From NCBI RefSeq assembly GCF_037646455.1, contig NZ_JBBIXN010000002.1, forward strand, positions 744,001-808,000: a stretch of 64,000 bases of DNA. The letters are read 5' to 3'. The notes beneath the pieces were generated by a model. The model saw only the letters and a list, made by a program, of their open reading frames with translations. It was not told the origin of the DNA and did no database searches. The number at the start of each line of letters is the position of its first letter. The stretch's first letter is position 1. The position numbers and the translations under genes are program-made. Positions 46,642 through 55,594 of the stretch are shown piece after piece. Origin of the DNA: Draconibacterium mangrovi_A (GTDB lineage Bacteria; Bacteroidota; Bacteroidia; Bacteroidales; Prolixibacteraceae).

Positions 46642-48348
46642 TTAAGAATTTGAATTTCTTATTTCATTAGCCAAGTTTCTGGCTTCGCGGTCAGGATCGT
46701 TTCTTACTTCGCAGGTATCGTTCCAGATCATTACTGCTCCATCCTTTGTGTCATATTTTGGCCAGTTTGGGATTCCCGGATGATTTGGATCGCCCGTTCT
46801 GGCAAAACTGGTAAGTGCCAGACTCATTTTTTCAGCCAATCTGCGTGGTCTGGCACCTCCTCCTGTAATGGTATCCATTAAGTCTGTATTGTTGAACCAA
46901 AATGAGATATCAGTATTGTGGTAAGCTCTTGGTCTTCCGTCATAAAGTGGTGTAGCCCAATCGAACCAGTAGTTATAGACGGCCCCGCCGTTGGCTGTTT
47001 GTCTTTCAGCTTGTGTTAACATACGATCACGACCACTCAACAGCGACCAAATCGCAACAGGTTTTTTCTCAGGAAATACTTTTGCATAGGCATCCACAAC
47101 TTCGCCGATCCGGCTGTTCCCAAACGGTATTCCTCTGTCAAATATTCCGCCTCGTTTTGAATTACGGAGTTTCTCTTTGAGCTCATCAAAAGTGATGTCC
47201 TCCAAAGAAGGGTCATTACCACTATGAGACTGTTCTCCGGTGGTGTTACCAATAATCATTCGAATACCTGAAGATATAGCAGGTGCTGCCGGATCAAATG
47301 GATGTTGAGGTATGTGCAAATTATCCAAACATGGTGCAAATCTCCCAAAACCTCTTCCAAGTCCTGAATCCAGACTTATTTTATAAAGGTCCCGCCATGG
47401 AATTTCCTGTATCTTATCAATATTCGAAGTGCTGATCCCAGCAGCTTTAAGAAGGGCGCCTGCCGATTCTGCCTGGGATTCGTATGATGCAACATTCAAA
47501 GCAGCACCGCTTATTGTCATAGCTTTATGGAAAAGTCCCTTAGCTTCAGGCATAGCCATTACAATACTTACTTTTGCACCACCACCTGACTGACCGAATA
47601 TGGTCACATTCCCCGGATCTCCTCCAAAATTTGAGATATTCTCGTTTACCCATTTCAACGATGCAACACAATCCTGCATACCGGCAGTAGCAGAATCTTT
47701 GTATTTTTCTCCCCCTATGGCACCAAGGTTTAAAAATCCAAACATATTAAGGCGGTGATTTATTGTTACAACAACTACATCTCCTATTTGACTCAGGTTT
47801 TCCCCATTGTAGGCATCAAGTTCGTGTGAAGAACCTCCGGCAAAACCACCTCCATGGAACCAGACAAGTACGGGCCGCTTTGTATTATCATTTATTTCCG
47901 GGGTCCATATATTTATCGACAAACAATCCTCTCCAAATCGTTTATGGCCCCAATTGTAGGTAAAACTATTGTCCATGTGGTCGAAACTTGGCTCGAACGG
48001 ATAGCCTAAACCAGCTTCAGCCGGGGCAGCATTTCCCCAATATAAAGCATTTCGCACACCGGTCCATGGCTCCGGCTCTTTAGGGGCCAAAAATCTATTT
48101 TTCCCTGTCGTTGAATCTCCGTATGGAATCCCTTTATAGGTATAAATACCGTTTCTGCGGTAACCCCTTATTTTCCCATATTTCGTTTCAACAATAGCAC
48201 CGTTTTCTGAAACTTCAACCGTTTGTTCCGGTAAGGATTCCTTGGTGATGGATTCATTAGAGCAGGAAGACAAAGTCATTCCTCCAAATCCGAGCGTGGC
48301 TGATCCGAGGCCAACAGTTTTTAAAAAATTTCTTCTGTTTTTAGGCAT
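46642..48348 (-). CDS. Type-B carboxylesterase, Tat-type lipoprotein
   Basis: A twin-arginine N-terminus (KNRRNFLKTVG) combined with a lipobox (TLSSC, Cys29) is followed by a type-B carboxylesterase domain: HGGGF (about 165-169), nucleophile Ser254 in FGQSGGG and EDCLSINIW. It is 568 residues long. It should be folded in the cytoplasm, exported by Tat and lipid-anchored. It is a tandem paralogue of the next gene, and both lie between SusD and the esterase at 44084. Confidence 0.9.
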   Translation of the reverse strand: MPKNRRNFLKTVGLGSATLGFGGMTLSSCSNESITKESLPEQTVEVSENGAIVETKYGKIRGYRRNGIYTYKGIPYGDSTTGKNRFLAPKEPEPWTGVRNALYWGNAAPAEAGLGYPFEPSFDHMDNSFTYNWGHKRFGEDCLSINIWTPEINDNTKRPVLVWFHGGGFAGGSSHELDAYNGENLSQIGDVVVVTINHRLNMFGFLNLGAIGGEKYKDSATAGMQDCVASLKWVNENISNFGGDPGNVTIFGQSGGGAKVSIVMAMPEAKGLFHKAMTISGAALNVASYESQAESAGALLKAAGISTSNIDKIQEIPWRDLYKISLDSGLGRGFGRFAPCLDNLHIPQHPFDPAAPAISSGIRMIIGNTTGEQSHSGNDPSLEDITFDELKEKLRNSKRGGIFDRGIPFGNSRIGEVVDAYAKVFPEKKPVAIWSLLSGRDRMLTQAERQTANGGAVYNYWFDWATPLYDGRPRAYHNTDISFWFNNTDLMDTITGGGARPRRLAEKMSLALTSFARTGDPNHPGIPNWPKYDTKDGAVMIWNDTCEVRNDPDREARNLANEIRNSNS

Positions 48349-48541
48349 CGATTTAGGTTATAAAATTTTATTTATTTTCGTGTAAACGTCTGGCTTAACT
48401 TTTGAATGTTTTCATAAGGAAATAACCGACCTAAACAATTGAGGAAAAATCCTCATTTAAATCAGATTGCAGACTCTTGCTGTAAGAAAGGAAGATACCT
48501 TCTTCCGAAGATACCTCCCTAACTCTAACCAAACTAGCTAT

Positions 48542-50092
48542 TTATTGGGTATAACCAGGATTTTGTGGAAATCCTTTCATCAAATCTATTTGAGATTGTG
48601 GTATAGGATAGTTAACCATATAATCCTCCATTTGAACTCCATGAACATTACCTGAATTTGAGCCCCCCTGAAAATGAAGATTCACTCTCTCAACTAACAC
48701 ACCAAGTCTTTTAAGTACATACCAACGTGAAGCTTCAAGAGCCATCTCACGAGCATGTTCTTCAAGATAGCTGTCCAGATCTATTGTTGTATAATCATGG
48801 TTATTGTCTCCAAAAGCTCTTCTTCTAACCATATTGATATACTCTAAAGCTTTTGCATCTGTGTTACTTCCCGATAAATGCCAGTGAGCTTCAGCTCCAA
48901 AAAGCAGGGTTTCTGCAAATCGATAATGAACAAAATTTTGGTAACTCTGGTCTGAACTAGCCGGTTTGTCTGGATCATGAAACTTTTTCAGACTAAAATG
49001 GTACCTTCTATAATTATCTTCAATAGAGGATTCCGGTAGAGGTTGACCAAAATTCGGGTGGTCTGGATTATTCACAATATAATTTTGTTCATAATAATAT
49101 GTCGTATATCGCTTATCATTTTCTCTATCGTATAAGGACTGGCAATAGTCATTGGGGAAAGCCCATCCGAATGCTAAACCTCCATACTGTACTTCGGGAA
49201 TCATCTCGCCACTCGATAATTCGTAAATGCGACAATTGAACATACTTGCTAAAGCGGAAGGCCCACCACCGGCAAGTTCATTTCCACCTCCTAAGGCGCG
49301 ACTTGTCTGATAGGTATAAAGTGACTCAGCATGATTCTTATCTCCCGTAAATACTTCATCCACTTCTACAAGATGATGAGTACCATTTTCAACGATAGCA
49401 TCAAACTGATTAACGGCTTCCTGCCAATCCTCCTGCCACATAGCACTAATCCCTCTTAAATGCCTTACAACGCCTTGTCCATATCTTCCAGGTTCAACCA
49501 CCCAATCAAGTTTTGATATTGCAAAATCAAGATCGCTGTCTACTAATGCCCAAATATCAGCTGGATCTGCAGGTGTATAATCTATTTGATCTATGTTCTC
49601 AATTGTTGTTGGTTCAGGTTTAAAGATGATATTATTATAAGTTGTATACAATTGCATGTAAACCTCAGCCCGAATTGCTCTAGCTTGAGCTAGTAATACG
49701 TCTTTTTTATCCTGATCCATATCGATATCAGATGCAAAGGCAATAATAGCATTGCTTCTATCAATAATGTAATACAATCGCCCCCAATTTTGCATGGGCC
49801 AATTAGCATTATATCTATTAGGATTATAGCATTGATCCAGGTTTACTCGACCAAGACCTAAGTCGGTAGCAATCCTGAAAAAAACACTTGAAAATATAGA
49901 ACCTGTACCTTCGTCATAATTTAATTCGCGCATTTTATTGTACAATCCGGTAATCCCTGATTCAAGGCCGGCTTCAGAGCTATAAATGTAATCAGCATCT
50001 ATCGCATCAATTGGTGTCTCATCTAGCTGATCAGAACATGAGAAAATAAGAAATATACTTAATAGTGTATATATTTTAAAAATTACTTTCAT
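48542..50092 (-). CDS. SusD-like outer-membrane lipoprotein (PUL B)
   Basis: A SusD/RagB protein of 516 residues with lipobox Cys19 (LIFSC), the helical SusD region (DRSNAIIAFASDI, RAEVYMQLYTTYNN) and C-terminal EEHAREMALEASRWYVLKRLG then NYPIPQSQIDLMKGFPQNPGY. It follows SusC by 27 bases. It should bind the PUL B glycan at the surface and lid the transporter. It is not a close copy of the PUL A SusD, so the two PULs probably take different oligosaccharides. Confidence 0.95.
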   Translation of the reverse strand: MKVIFKIYTLLSIFLIFSCSDQLDETPIDAIDADYIYSSEAGLESGITGLYNKMRELNYDEGTGSIFSSVFFRIATDLGLGRVNLDQCYNPNRYNANWPMQNWGRLYYIIDRSNAIIAFASDIDMDQDKKDVLLAQARAIRAEVYMQLYTTYNNIIFKPEPTTIENIDQIDYTPADPADIWALVDSDLDFAISKLDWVVEPGRYGQGVVRHLRGISAMWQEDWQEAVNQFDAIVENGTHHLVEVDEVFTGDKNHAESLYTYQTSRALGGGNELAGGGPSALASMFNCRIYELSSGEMIPEVQYGGLAFGWAFPNDYCQSLYDRENDKRYTTYYYEQNYIVNNPDHPNFGQPLPESSIEDNYRRYHFSLKKFHDPDKPASSDQSYQNFVHYRFAETLLFGAEAHWHLSGSNTDAKALEYINMVRRRAFGDNNHDYTTIDLDSYLEEHAREMALEASRWYVLKRLGVLVERVNLHFQGGSNSGNVHGVQMEDYMVNYPIPQSQIDLMKGFPQNPGYTQ

Positions 50093-50119
50093 TTTACTAA
50101 AATTTTAATTTTCAACTAA

Positions 50120-53100
50120 TTAAAATCCAATTTGAAGTCCACCGATTACCGAAACAGTTTCCGGGTAGGAACGTGCATCGTTTTCCGGGCTATAGGCTTC
50201 AAAATCGGTCACTGTAAATAGGTTTTGGCCAGTGAAGTACACTCTTAATTTAGATAAGCCCAACCTACTGATAACGTCATCGGGTAACGAATATCCGATT
50301 GTCACATTTTGGAGTCTGATAAATGAAGCATCCTGCAAACCTGCAGTAACATTACCTTGATCCATAAATCTTCGTCCAGTTGCTTCTAACGGCCTTGGAC
50401 GTGTTCCGTCGGTATGTTCAGGAGTCCAATAATCCTGTTTAATACCGTTTAAAATACCTCTAGGATTACCACCTGTCCAGTAATCAACCAAGAAAGTATT
50501 AAACTTAGTTACACCCTGAACAGTATAGAGACTAGCAGAAAAATCAAGTCCTTTGTATGTCATATCCAGGTTAAATGTACCATACCAGTCTGGTGTCCGG
50601 TCAGTGATCACTCTATCATCCGGATTCAAGACCCCATCGTTAGGATCTCTGTCCCAAACCTGAATATCTCCTGGTACAGCATTTGGTGTGTTTGATGCTG
50701 CAACTTCCTCTGCAGTGCTAAATATGCCAACCATTTTATAGTCGTAGTAAACATCGATTGGTTGACCTATGAACCAACGATTTGCGATATCATCATCTTC
50801 CTTTCCATCGCCATCATTATCTTCACCGTACAGACTTATTATCTTGTTTCGGTTCAAATTAATCATCGCTCCAAGACTTAATGTAAAGTCAGATTTTCTA
50901 ATTACATCACCGTTCAGAGAAAACTCAATCCCTTTATTTTCTATCTCTCCAAGGTTTACAATTTTTCGTGAATATCCTGTTACTTGCTCTATTGCTCTAT
51001 TCACCAATAAATCTTTTGTTCTGGTTAAATAGTATTCAAAAGTTCCAGTTACTCGATTTTTCAGGAAGCCATAATCAACTGCGATATTGAAAGAGGTAGT
51101 CGTTTCCCATTTCAAATCTGGATTTGGCAGTGTTCCTCCAGGTAAAAGTCCTGCTGTTTTGGAACCACCGAAAATATAATCGTATGGAAGAACCGTATTT
51201 AAACTTTGATATGGTTGAATACCTTCATTACCAACACTTCCGTAACTACCTCGTAATTTCAGGACGCTAATGGTTTCGCTATCAATTAAAAAATCTTCGT
51301 TGTTTATATTCCATCCAGCGGCGACTGCCGGAAAGTATCCCCACTTATTATTGTCTCCAAAAACACTAGATCCATCAGCTCTCATGGATGCTGATAAATA
51401 ATATTTTCCACCATAATTGTACTGAGCACGAAAAACATAAGACAATAAATTTCTTTCTGTTGCATTAATACTTGGTTGGCTTACCCCGGCAGAGAGGTAA
51501 TAAATACCGATAGCATCACTCGGTATATTGGTTGTTTCATTAAGAAAACGAGAATATTTTGAGTTCAAAAAACTCTGAACAAATGTAAAATCCAAAGCGT
51601 GTGTCCCATCTCCTAAATTTGGTTTATAGGTTACAATATTCTCCAATTGCCAGGTTGCATTGTCAATATAACTTACGGATCCTAATCCTAATCCACCAGC
51701 TAATGTACCGGATAGTGATTTTGATGAATTATACAGGTAATTCTTTTGGTTTAATCCATTTCGACTAGCATTCAACCTATATTTGAATCCTTTGAAAGGA
51801 GTTACATCCACAAAGACATTCATAATACTGCGGTTTTCTTTTGTATCATTTGTAATTTCCTGTAGATCAAGCAAAGGATTCCAGCTATCTTGTACGTCAC
51901 TCGGATGAAGTTTTAAAGTGCCATCATCATTGTAAACTTGTCCTAATGGTGATGTTGTAATTGTTCTCACTAACATTGCGGCGGCAGGTTCATTGGTTGC
52001 GTGAGTTGTTCCGGGATTGTCCTTTTGTGAAATTTGCCAGGAAGAATTAATTCCCAACTTTAACCAGTCCGTTAACGTTTGATCAATATTTAGACGAACA
52101 GTCCCGCGATCATAATCCGTTCCTTTAATAATCCCTTCCTGACTAAAGTAGTTAATACTAGTAAAAACCTTTGTTTTTTCAGTTCCACCGGTTAAGCTGA
52201 CATTGTGATTTGTTATAGGAGCAAGTTGCAATACTTTATCCTCCCAATCAATGTAATCACCACTTGCAATGGTCTCTAATTCATCAGCCGTAAACACCTG
52301 ATTATCTGGCAAGAAATCACCGTCAGGTCCTCCGTTAGCGCGAAAGGCCTCTCTTTTATAGGCAATAAATTCATCTCCATTATAGGCTTCAAAATGTTTT
52401 TGGACAGTTTGTAAACCATAATATCCAGAATAGTTAACCTGGGTCTCTCCTGATTTGCCTCTTTTTGTAGTAATTAAAATCACACCGTTTGAGGCTCTTG
52501 CGCCATAAATAGCTTGGGCAGCAGCATCTTTAAGAATTTCCATAGATGCAACATCATTAGGATTTACTTCATTAATGTCTGACACCTGGACTCCATCAAC
52601 TATAACAAGAGGATTGTTACCTCCATTTATTGATCTTTTCCCTCTTATCAGAATTGAAGAACTACTTCCTGGACTAGCATCGGCAGTAGTAACCTGAACA
52701 CCTGTAGCTTTACCACGGAGCATTTCACCTAAATCTGAGCTGGCAACTTTTACTACATCTTCCACTTCAACAGAAACGACCGAGCTAACTACATCACTTT
52801 TCTTCTGAGTACCATATCCAACGGCCACTACTTCTTCCAATCCAATAGTACTTTGGGCTAATGTTGTATTGATTATACTTTGTCCATTTACCGGCACTTC
52901 CATGGTTTCCATACCCACAAATGAGAACTGCAACACAACATCATCACTCGGGACTTCCAGTGTATAATTTCCATCAGAATCAGTTGTCGTTCCAATTGTT
53001 GTGCCCATTACAACCACTGTCACACCAGGAAGCGGTTCTCCATTCGAATCCGTTACTTTACCACTTATTGATTTCTCCTGCTTTGATTCAGTGGGTTCTA

Positions 53101-53491
53101 CTATTTCTTCAGGAACCTTGGCCTTTTCATCTTTTAAAATAACAATCTGCCGATCGTATATTTTATAAGTATTCTCAGTTCCAGCGAAAACCTGATCAAG
53201 AATATTTTCCACTGTTTGGTCAGTAACCTGAACACTCACTTTCCTATTGACATCAACACTGTTCTCATCATAAAGTAAAATGAATTCACTACTGTTCTCA
53301 ATTTCAGTAAACACCTGTTTTACACTAACTTCCGAAAGATCAAGATTGAATTTAGTTTGTTGCGAATAGGAATCGTTAGCTGCCGAAACAGCAAAGACTG
53401 AAAGCAACAGGATAGTTAGTAATTTCATCTTTAAAAGAATTTTAGCCATACTTCCTCTTGGGAAGTAAAGCGCTGTTCGCTTTTTTTTCAT
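50120..53491 (-). CDS. SusC-family TonB-dependent transporter with STN domain (PUL B)
   Basis: The 1123 residues comprise an extended basic N-terminus, signal core (LTILLLSVFAVSAAN), STN domain (about 52-118), carboxypeptidase-regulatory domain (about 143-220), plug (about 225-340) and barrel ending SVIGGLQIGF. The STN domain implies signalling to the FecR gene just upstream. It should import oligosaccharides bound by the SusD encoded at 48542. The extended N-terminal stretch before the signal core is typical of these transporters. Confidence 0.96.
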   Translation of the reverse strand: MKKKRTALYFPRGSMAKILLKMKLLTILLLSVFAVSAANDSYSQQTKFNLDLSEVSVKQVFTEIENSSEFILLYDENSVDVNRKVSVQVTDQTVENILDQVFAGTENTYKIYDRQIVILKDEKAKVPEEIVEPTESKQEKSISGKVTDSNGEPLPGVTVVVMGTTIGTTTDSDGNYTLEVPSDDVVLQFSFVGMETMEVPVNGQSIINTTLAQSTIGLEEVVAVGYGTQKKSDVVSSVVSVEVEDVVKVASSDLGEMLRGKATGVQVTTADASPGSSSSILIRGKRSINGGNNPLVIVDGVQVSDINEVNPNDVASMEILKDAAAQAIYGARASNGVILITTKRGKSGETQVNYSGYYGLQTVQKHFEAYNGDEFIAYKREAFRANGGPDGDFLPDNQVFTADELETIASGDYIDWEDKVLQLAPITNHNVSLTGGTEKTKVFTSINYFSQEGIIKGTDYDRGTVRLNIDQTLTDWLKLGINSSWQISQKDNPGTTHATNEPAAAMLVRTITTSPLGQVYNDDGTLKLHPSDVQDSWNPLLDLQEITNDTKENRSIMNVFVDVTPFKGFKYRLNASRNGLNQKNYLYNSSKSLSGTLAGGLGLGSVSYIDNATWQLENIVTYKPNLGDGTHALDFTFVQSFLNSKYSRFLNETTNIPSDAIGIYYLSAGVSQPSINATERNLLSYVFRAQYNYGGKYYLSASMRADGSSVFGDNNKWGYFPAVAAGWNINNEDFLIDSETISVLKLRGSYGSVGNEGIQPYQSLNTVLPYDYIFGGSKTAGLLPGGTLPNPDLKWETTTSFNIAVDYGFLKNRVTGTFEYYLTRTKDLLVNRAIEQVTGYSRKIVNLGEIENKGIEFSLNGDVIRKSDFTLSLGAMINLNRNKIISLYGEDNDGDGKEDDDIANRWFIGQPIDVYYDYKMVGIFSTAEEVAASNTPNAVPGDIQVWDRDPNDGVLNPDDRVITDRTPDWYGTFNLDMTYKGLDFSASLYTVQGVTKFNTFLVDYWTGGNPRGILNGIKQDYWTPEHTDGTRPRPLEATGRRFMDQGNVTAGLQDASFIRLQNVTIGYSLPDDVISRLGLSKLRVYFTGQNLFTVTDFEAYSPENDARSYPETVSVIGGLQIGF

Positions 53492-53534
53492 AATTTTGAA
53501 ACGTTTAGATTAAATACTTTATTTAATTTAGTTT

Positions 53535-53568
53535 GAAAACCGGAAAGCCTGCCCGCTAACCGGTTTTC
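53535..53568 (-). terminator. Hairpin terminator between FecR and SusC (PUL B)
   Basis: GAAAACCGG (53535-53543) pairs perfectly with CCGGTTTTC (53560-53568), loop 16 bases, right after the FecR stop (53574). It may separate the regulator transcript from the SusC-led operon, as expected if the latter has its own ECF promoter. Confidence 0.6.
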
Positions 53569-53573
53569 TTTCT

Positions 53574-54809
53574 TTATTTCATAGGAATCTCCTCCATCTT
53601 TTTATTTATAAATACCTTCTTTCCATCAATGCGATACTCCATTTTTATCACATCCGAGAGAGCAGTTAAAACTTCATCTAATGAATCTTTTAAATCAAGT
53701 TTCCCTGTAATTTTTCCCTCTTGAGGAAATGATTCGTTTCGTACAATGATGTTTACATTATAGTATCGTTCTAATTTTGTAAAGACTTTGTCCAGATTTT
53801 GATGTGAGAACTGAAACCAACCTTCTGTCCACGCAAGGTATACATCGGCATCAGGTTCGTCCGACACTATTATTTCCTTTTCTTCTTTATTGAATGTTGC
53901 TTTTTGATAAGGTTTTAACTCTACATTTTGACTCATTCCAAATGATGTTTTTTTACCAACAACAACACTTCCTTCAACAAGAATGGTTTCGATGTTTTCG
54001 TCATTTGGATAAGCTGAAACATTAAAATGAGTTCCCAGAACTTTAATTCCCAACTTATTTGCATTAACGATAAACGGTTGTGAGGGATTCTTAGCAACTT
54101 TAAAACAAGCTTCTCCTTCCAGGTATACTTCGCGAGTATCCTTAGTAAATTTTGTTGGGAAAGCAAAACGACTCCCGGCATTTATCCACACTTTTGTACC
54201 ATCAGCAAGTAATAATTCCGAGCTTTTCCCGTAAGGAACAACTACCTCATTCATCCGGTTGTTTTCTGCATCTTTTTCTTCATTTGCAGACTGATCAATA
54301 ACATCCTCGTTATTGATAGTAATTTTCTCTTTTTCATCGATTTCAATGGTAGAATTATCTAGTTCAAGGTCGATTTGTTCACCATCTGACAATATTAAAC
54401 GAGCATCCTCCTGGGTATCAGAAATATCAGACGAGGCAAATTGATATTCTATATTCCTGTTGTTGAAATATGAATAGCCTAGAATTCCCACCGAGATAAC
54501 GATTAAAACCGATGCAGCGATAGCAATTGTTCTACGAAGTTGTATTCGCTTGGAAACACTACCATACAACTTGTTGAATCGATCGATGTTATGCCACATT
54601 TTCATCACATCTTCCTCGTCAAGAATATCATATGTATCTTTTAAAAACAGAATGATTTCTTCAGCTTTTTTGACTTTGGATTTGAATTCGGGGTGTTCGT
54701 GAATGAAGGAGTTCCAATCCGCCTTGTTCTTTCCTTTTAGAATCCAGGCAACAAATTGACTGTCATCAAGGAGCTCTTCCAGGCTATATTTTAGATATTT
54801 CTTTTCCAT
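53574..54809 (-). CDS. FecR-type anti-sigma factor (PUL B)
   Basis: The 411-residue protein has a cytoplasmic N-terminus (1-92), membrane helix (about 93-115), a long acidic insert (about 120-185), FecR domain (about 190-290, with VLLADGTKVWINAGS) and a C-terminal STN-like domain (about 320-400). It should sequester the sigma factor at 54935 until SusC is active. The acidic insert is longer than in the PUL A copy. Confidence 0.94.
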   Translation of the reverse strand: MEKKYLKYSLEELLDDSQFVAWILKGKNKADWNSFIHEHPEFKSKVKKAEEIILFLKDTYDILDEEDVMKMWHNIDRFNKLYGSVSKRIQLRRTIAIAASVLIVISVGILGYSYFNNRNIEYQFASSDISDTQEDARLILSDGEQIDLELDNSTIEIDEKEKITINNEDVIDQSANEEKDAENNRMNEVVVPYGKSSELLLADGTKVWINAGSRFAFPTKFTKDTREVYLEGEACFKVAKNPSQPFIVNANKLGIKVLGTHFNVSAYPNDENIETILVEGSVVVGKKTSFGMSQNVELKPYQKATFNKEEKEIIVSDEPDADVYLAWTEGWFQFSHQNLDKVFTKLERYYNVNIIVRNESFPQEGKITGKLDLKDSLDEVLTALSDVIKMEYRIDGKKVFINKKMEEIPMK

Positions 54810-54934
54810 TTTAGGTTCGATCCTTTAAATAAAAAGATTGCTTTATTGTTTTATTGAGAATGTCTCTTTAAACGAATAAAGACTTTAGGAAAAGTTTTGT
54901 GGACAAGAATTATACTTTTTTTTTAAAAAAAGTT

Positions 54935-55522
54935 TTACCACCGAAAAGAAAATATGAAGAAAACCATACTTGAATTATCGCTTAGGGCTTTGCGTAACGA
55001 TTTTAATGCTCTAAAAACTTGCTTCCTAGCCGAATCGTATTTAAGAGAAGTAATCTCGCAGATCTGTTCGTATGAAAATTCGCATATATATCTGTAGTAT
55101 AGAATTTCTCTCTGTTTTGCAGATAATTCCTTTAATCCAGTTTGAACCAGCTTTTCTTTTTCCGACAATTCTTCTTTTTCAATTAACTCTTTTTCAATTG
55201 AATATTCTATCTCTGCTTTAAAAAGTTCTTCGTCAGGAGTGTTGGAAAAGATTTTACTTTTTCTGATACCTTTTGCCAATTTTCTTCGAAACGATGCAAT
55301 AAGATAAAAGCCAATATTATCCGTACTACAAAGATTCTTCCGGGTTCGGATTAAATCAAAAAAGAGTTCCTGAATGGTGTCTTTGATCAGTTCATCATCA
55401 TTAGAAAACTTTTTGCCGTACCGGTATAAACTCTGTACATGCTGATAGTAAATATGAGAAAGGGCATAATCCTCTCCCTTAAGGAAGTCTTCCCATAATT
55501 CTTTATCGGCGTTTACATTCAT
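54935..55522 (-). CDS. ECF sigma-70 factor (PUL B)
   Basis: The 195 residues have a region 2 (about 15-85, with RYGKKFSNDDELIKDTIQELF) and a region 4 (about 125-180, with ELSAKQREILYYRYICEFSYEQI). It should drive PUL B transcription in response to transport through the SusC at 50120. Its -7 element lies only 11 bases ahead of the start codon, giving a very short leader. It marks the boundary between the PUL cargo and the replication-integration core. Confidence 0.94.
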   Translation of the reverse strand: MNVNADKELWEDFLKGEDYALSHIYYQHVQSLYRYGKKFSNDDELIKDTIQELFFDLIRTRKNLCSTDNIGFYLIASFRRKLAKGIRKSKIFSNTPDEELFKAEIEYSIEKELIEKEELSEKEKLVQTGLKELSAKQREILYYRYICEFSYEQICEITSLKYDSARKQVFRALKSLRKALSDNSSMVFFIFSFRW

Positions 55523-55532
55523 AAGTTCTGAG

Positions 55533-55566
55533 CAAATATAAATAAATTGGGAGGAGTATTCACAAA
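55533..55566 (-). promoter_or_regulatory. Promoter of the PUL B sigma gene
   Basis: On the minus strand TTTG (55563-55566), a 22-base spacer and TATATTTG (55533-55540) match the Bacteroidetes pattern with a slightly long spacer. The -7 element is an exact TAnnTTTG. Confidence 0.55.
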
Positions 55567-55594
55567 TTTCTTAACAGCGACATATTTGGGTTCC

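Noticed and set aside
48489..48505. GGAAGA/TCTTCC hairpin downstream of the SusD gene of PUL B as a terminator
   Set aside because: Only six base pairs with no T tract on the coding strand; could be chance.
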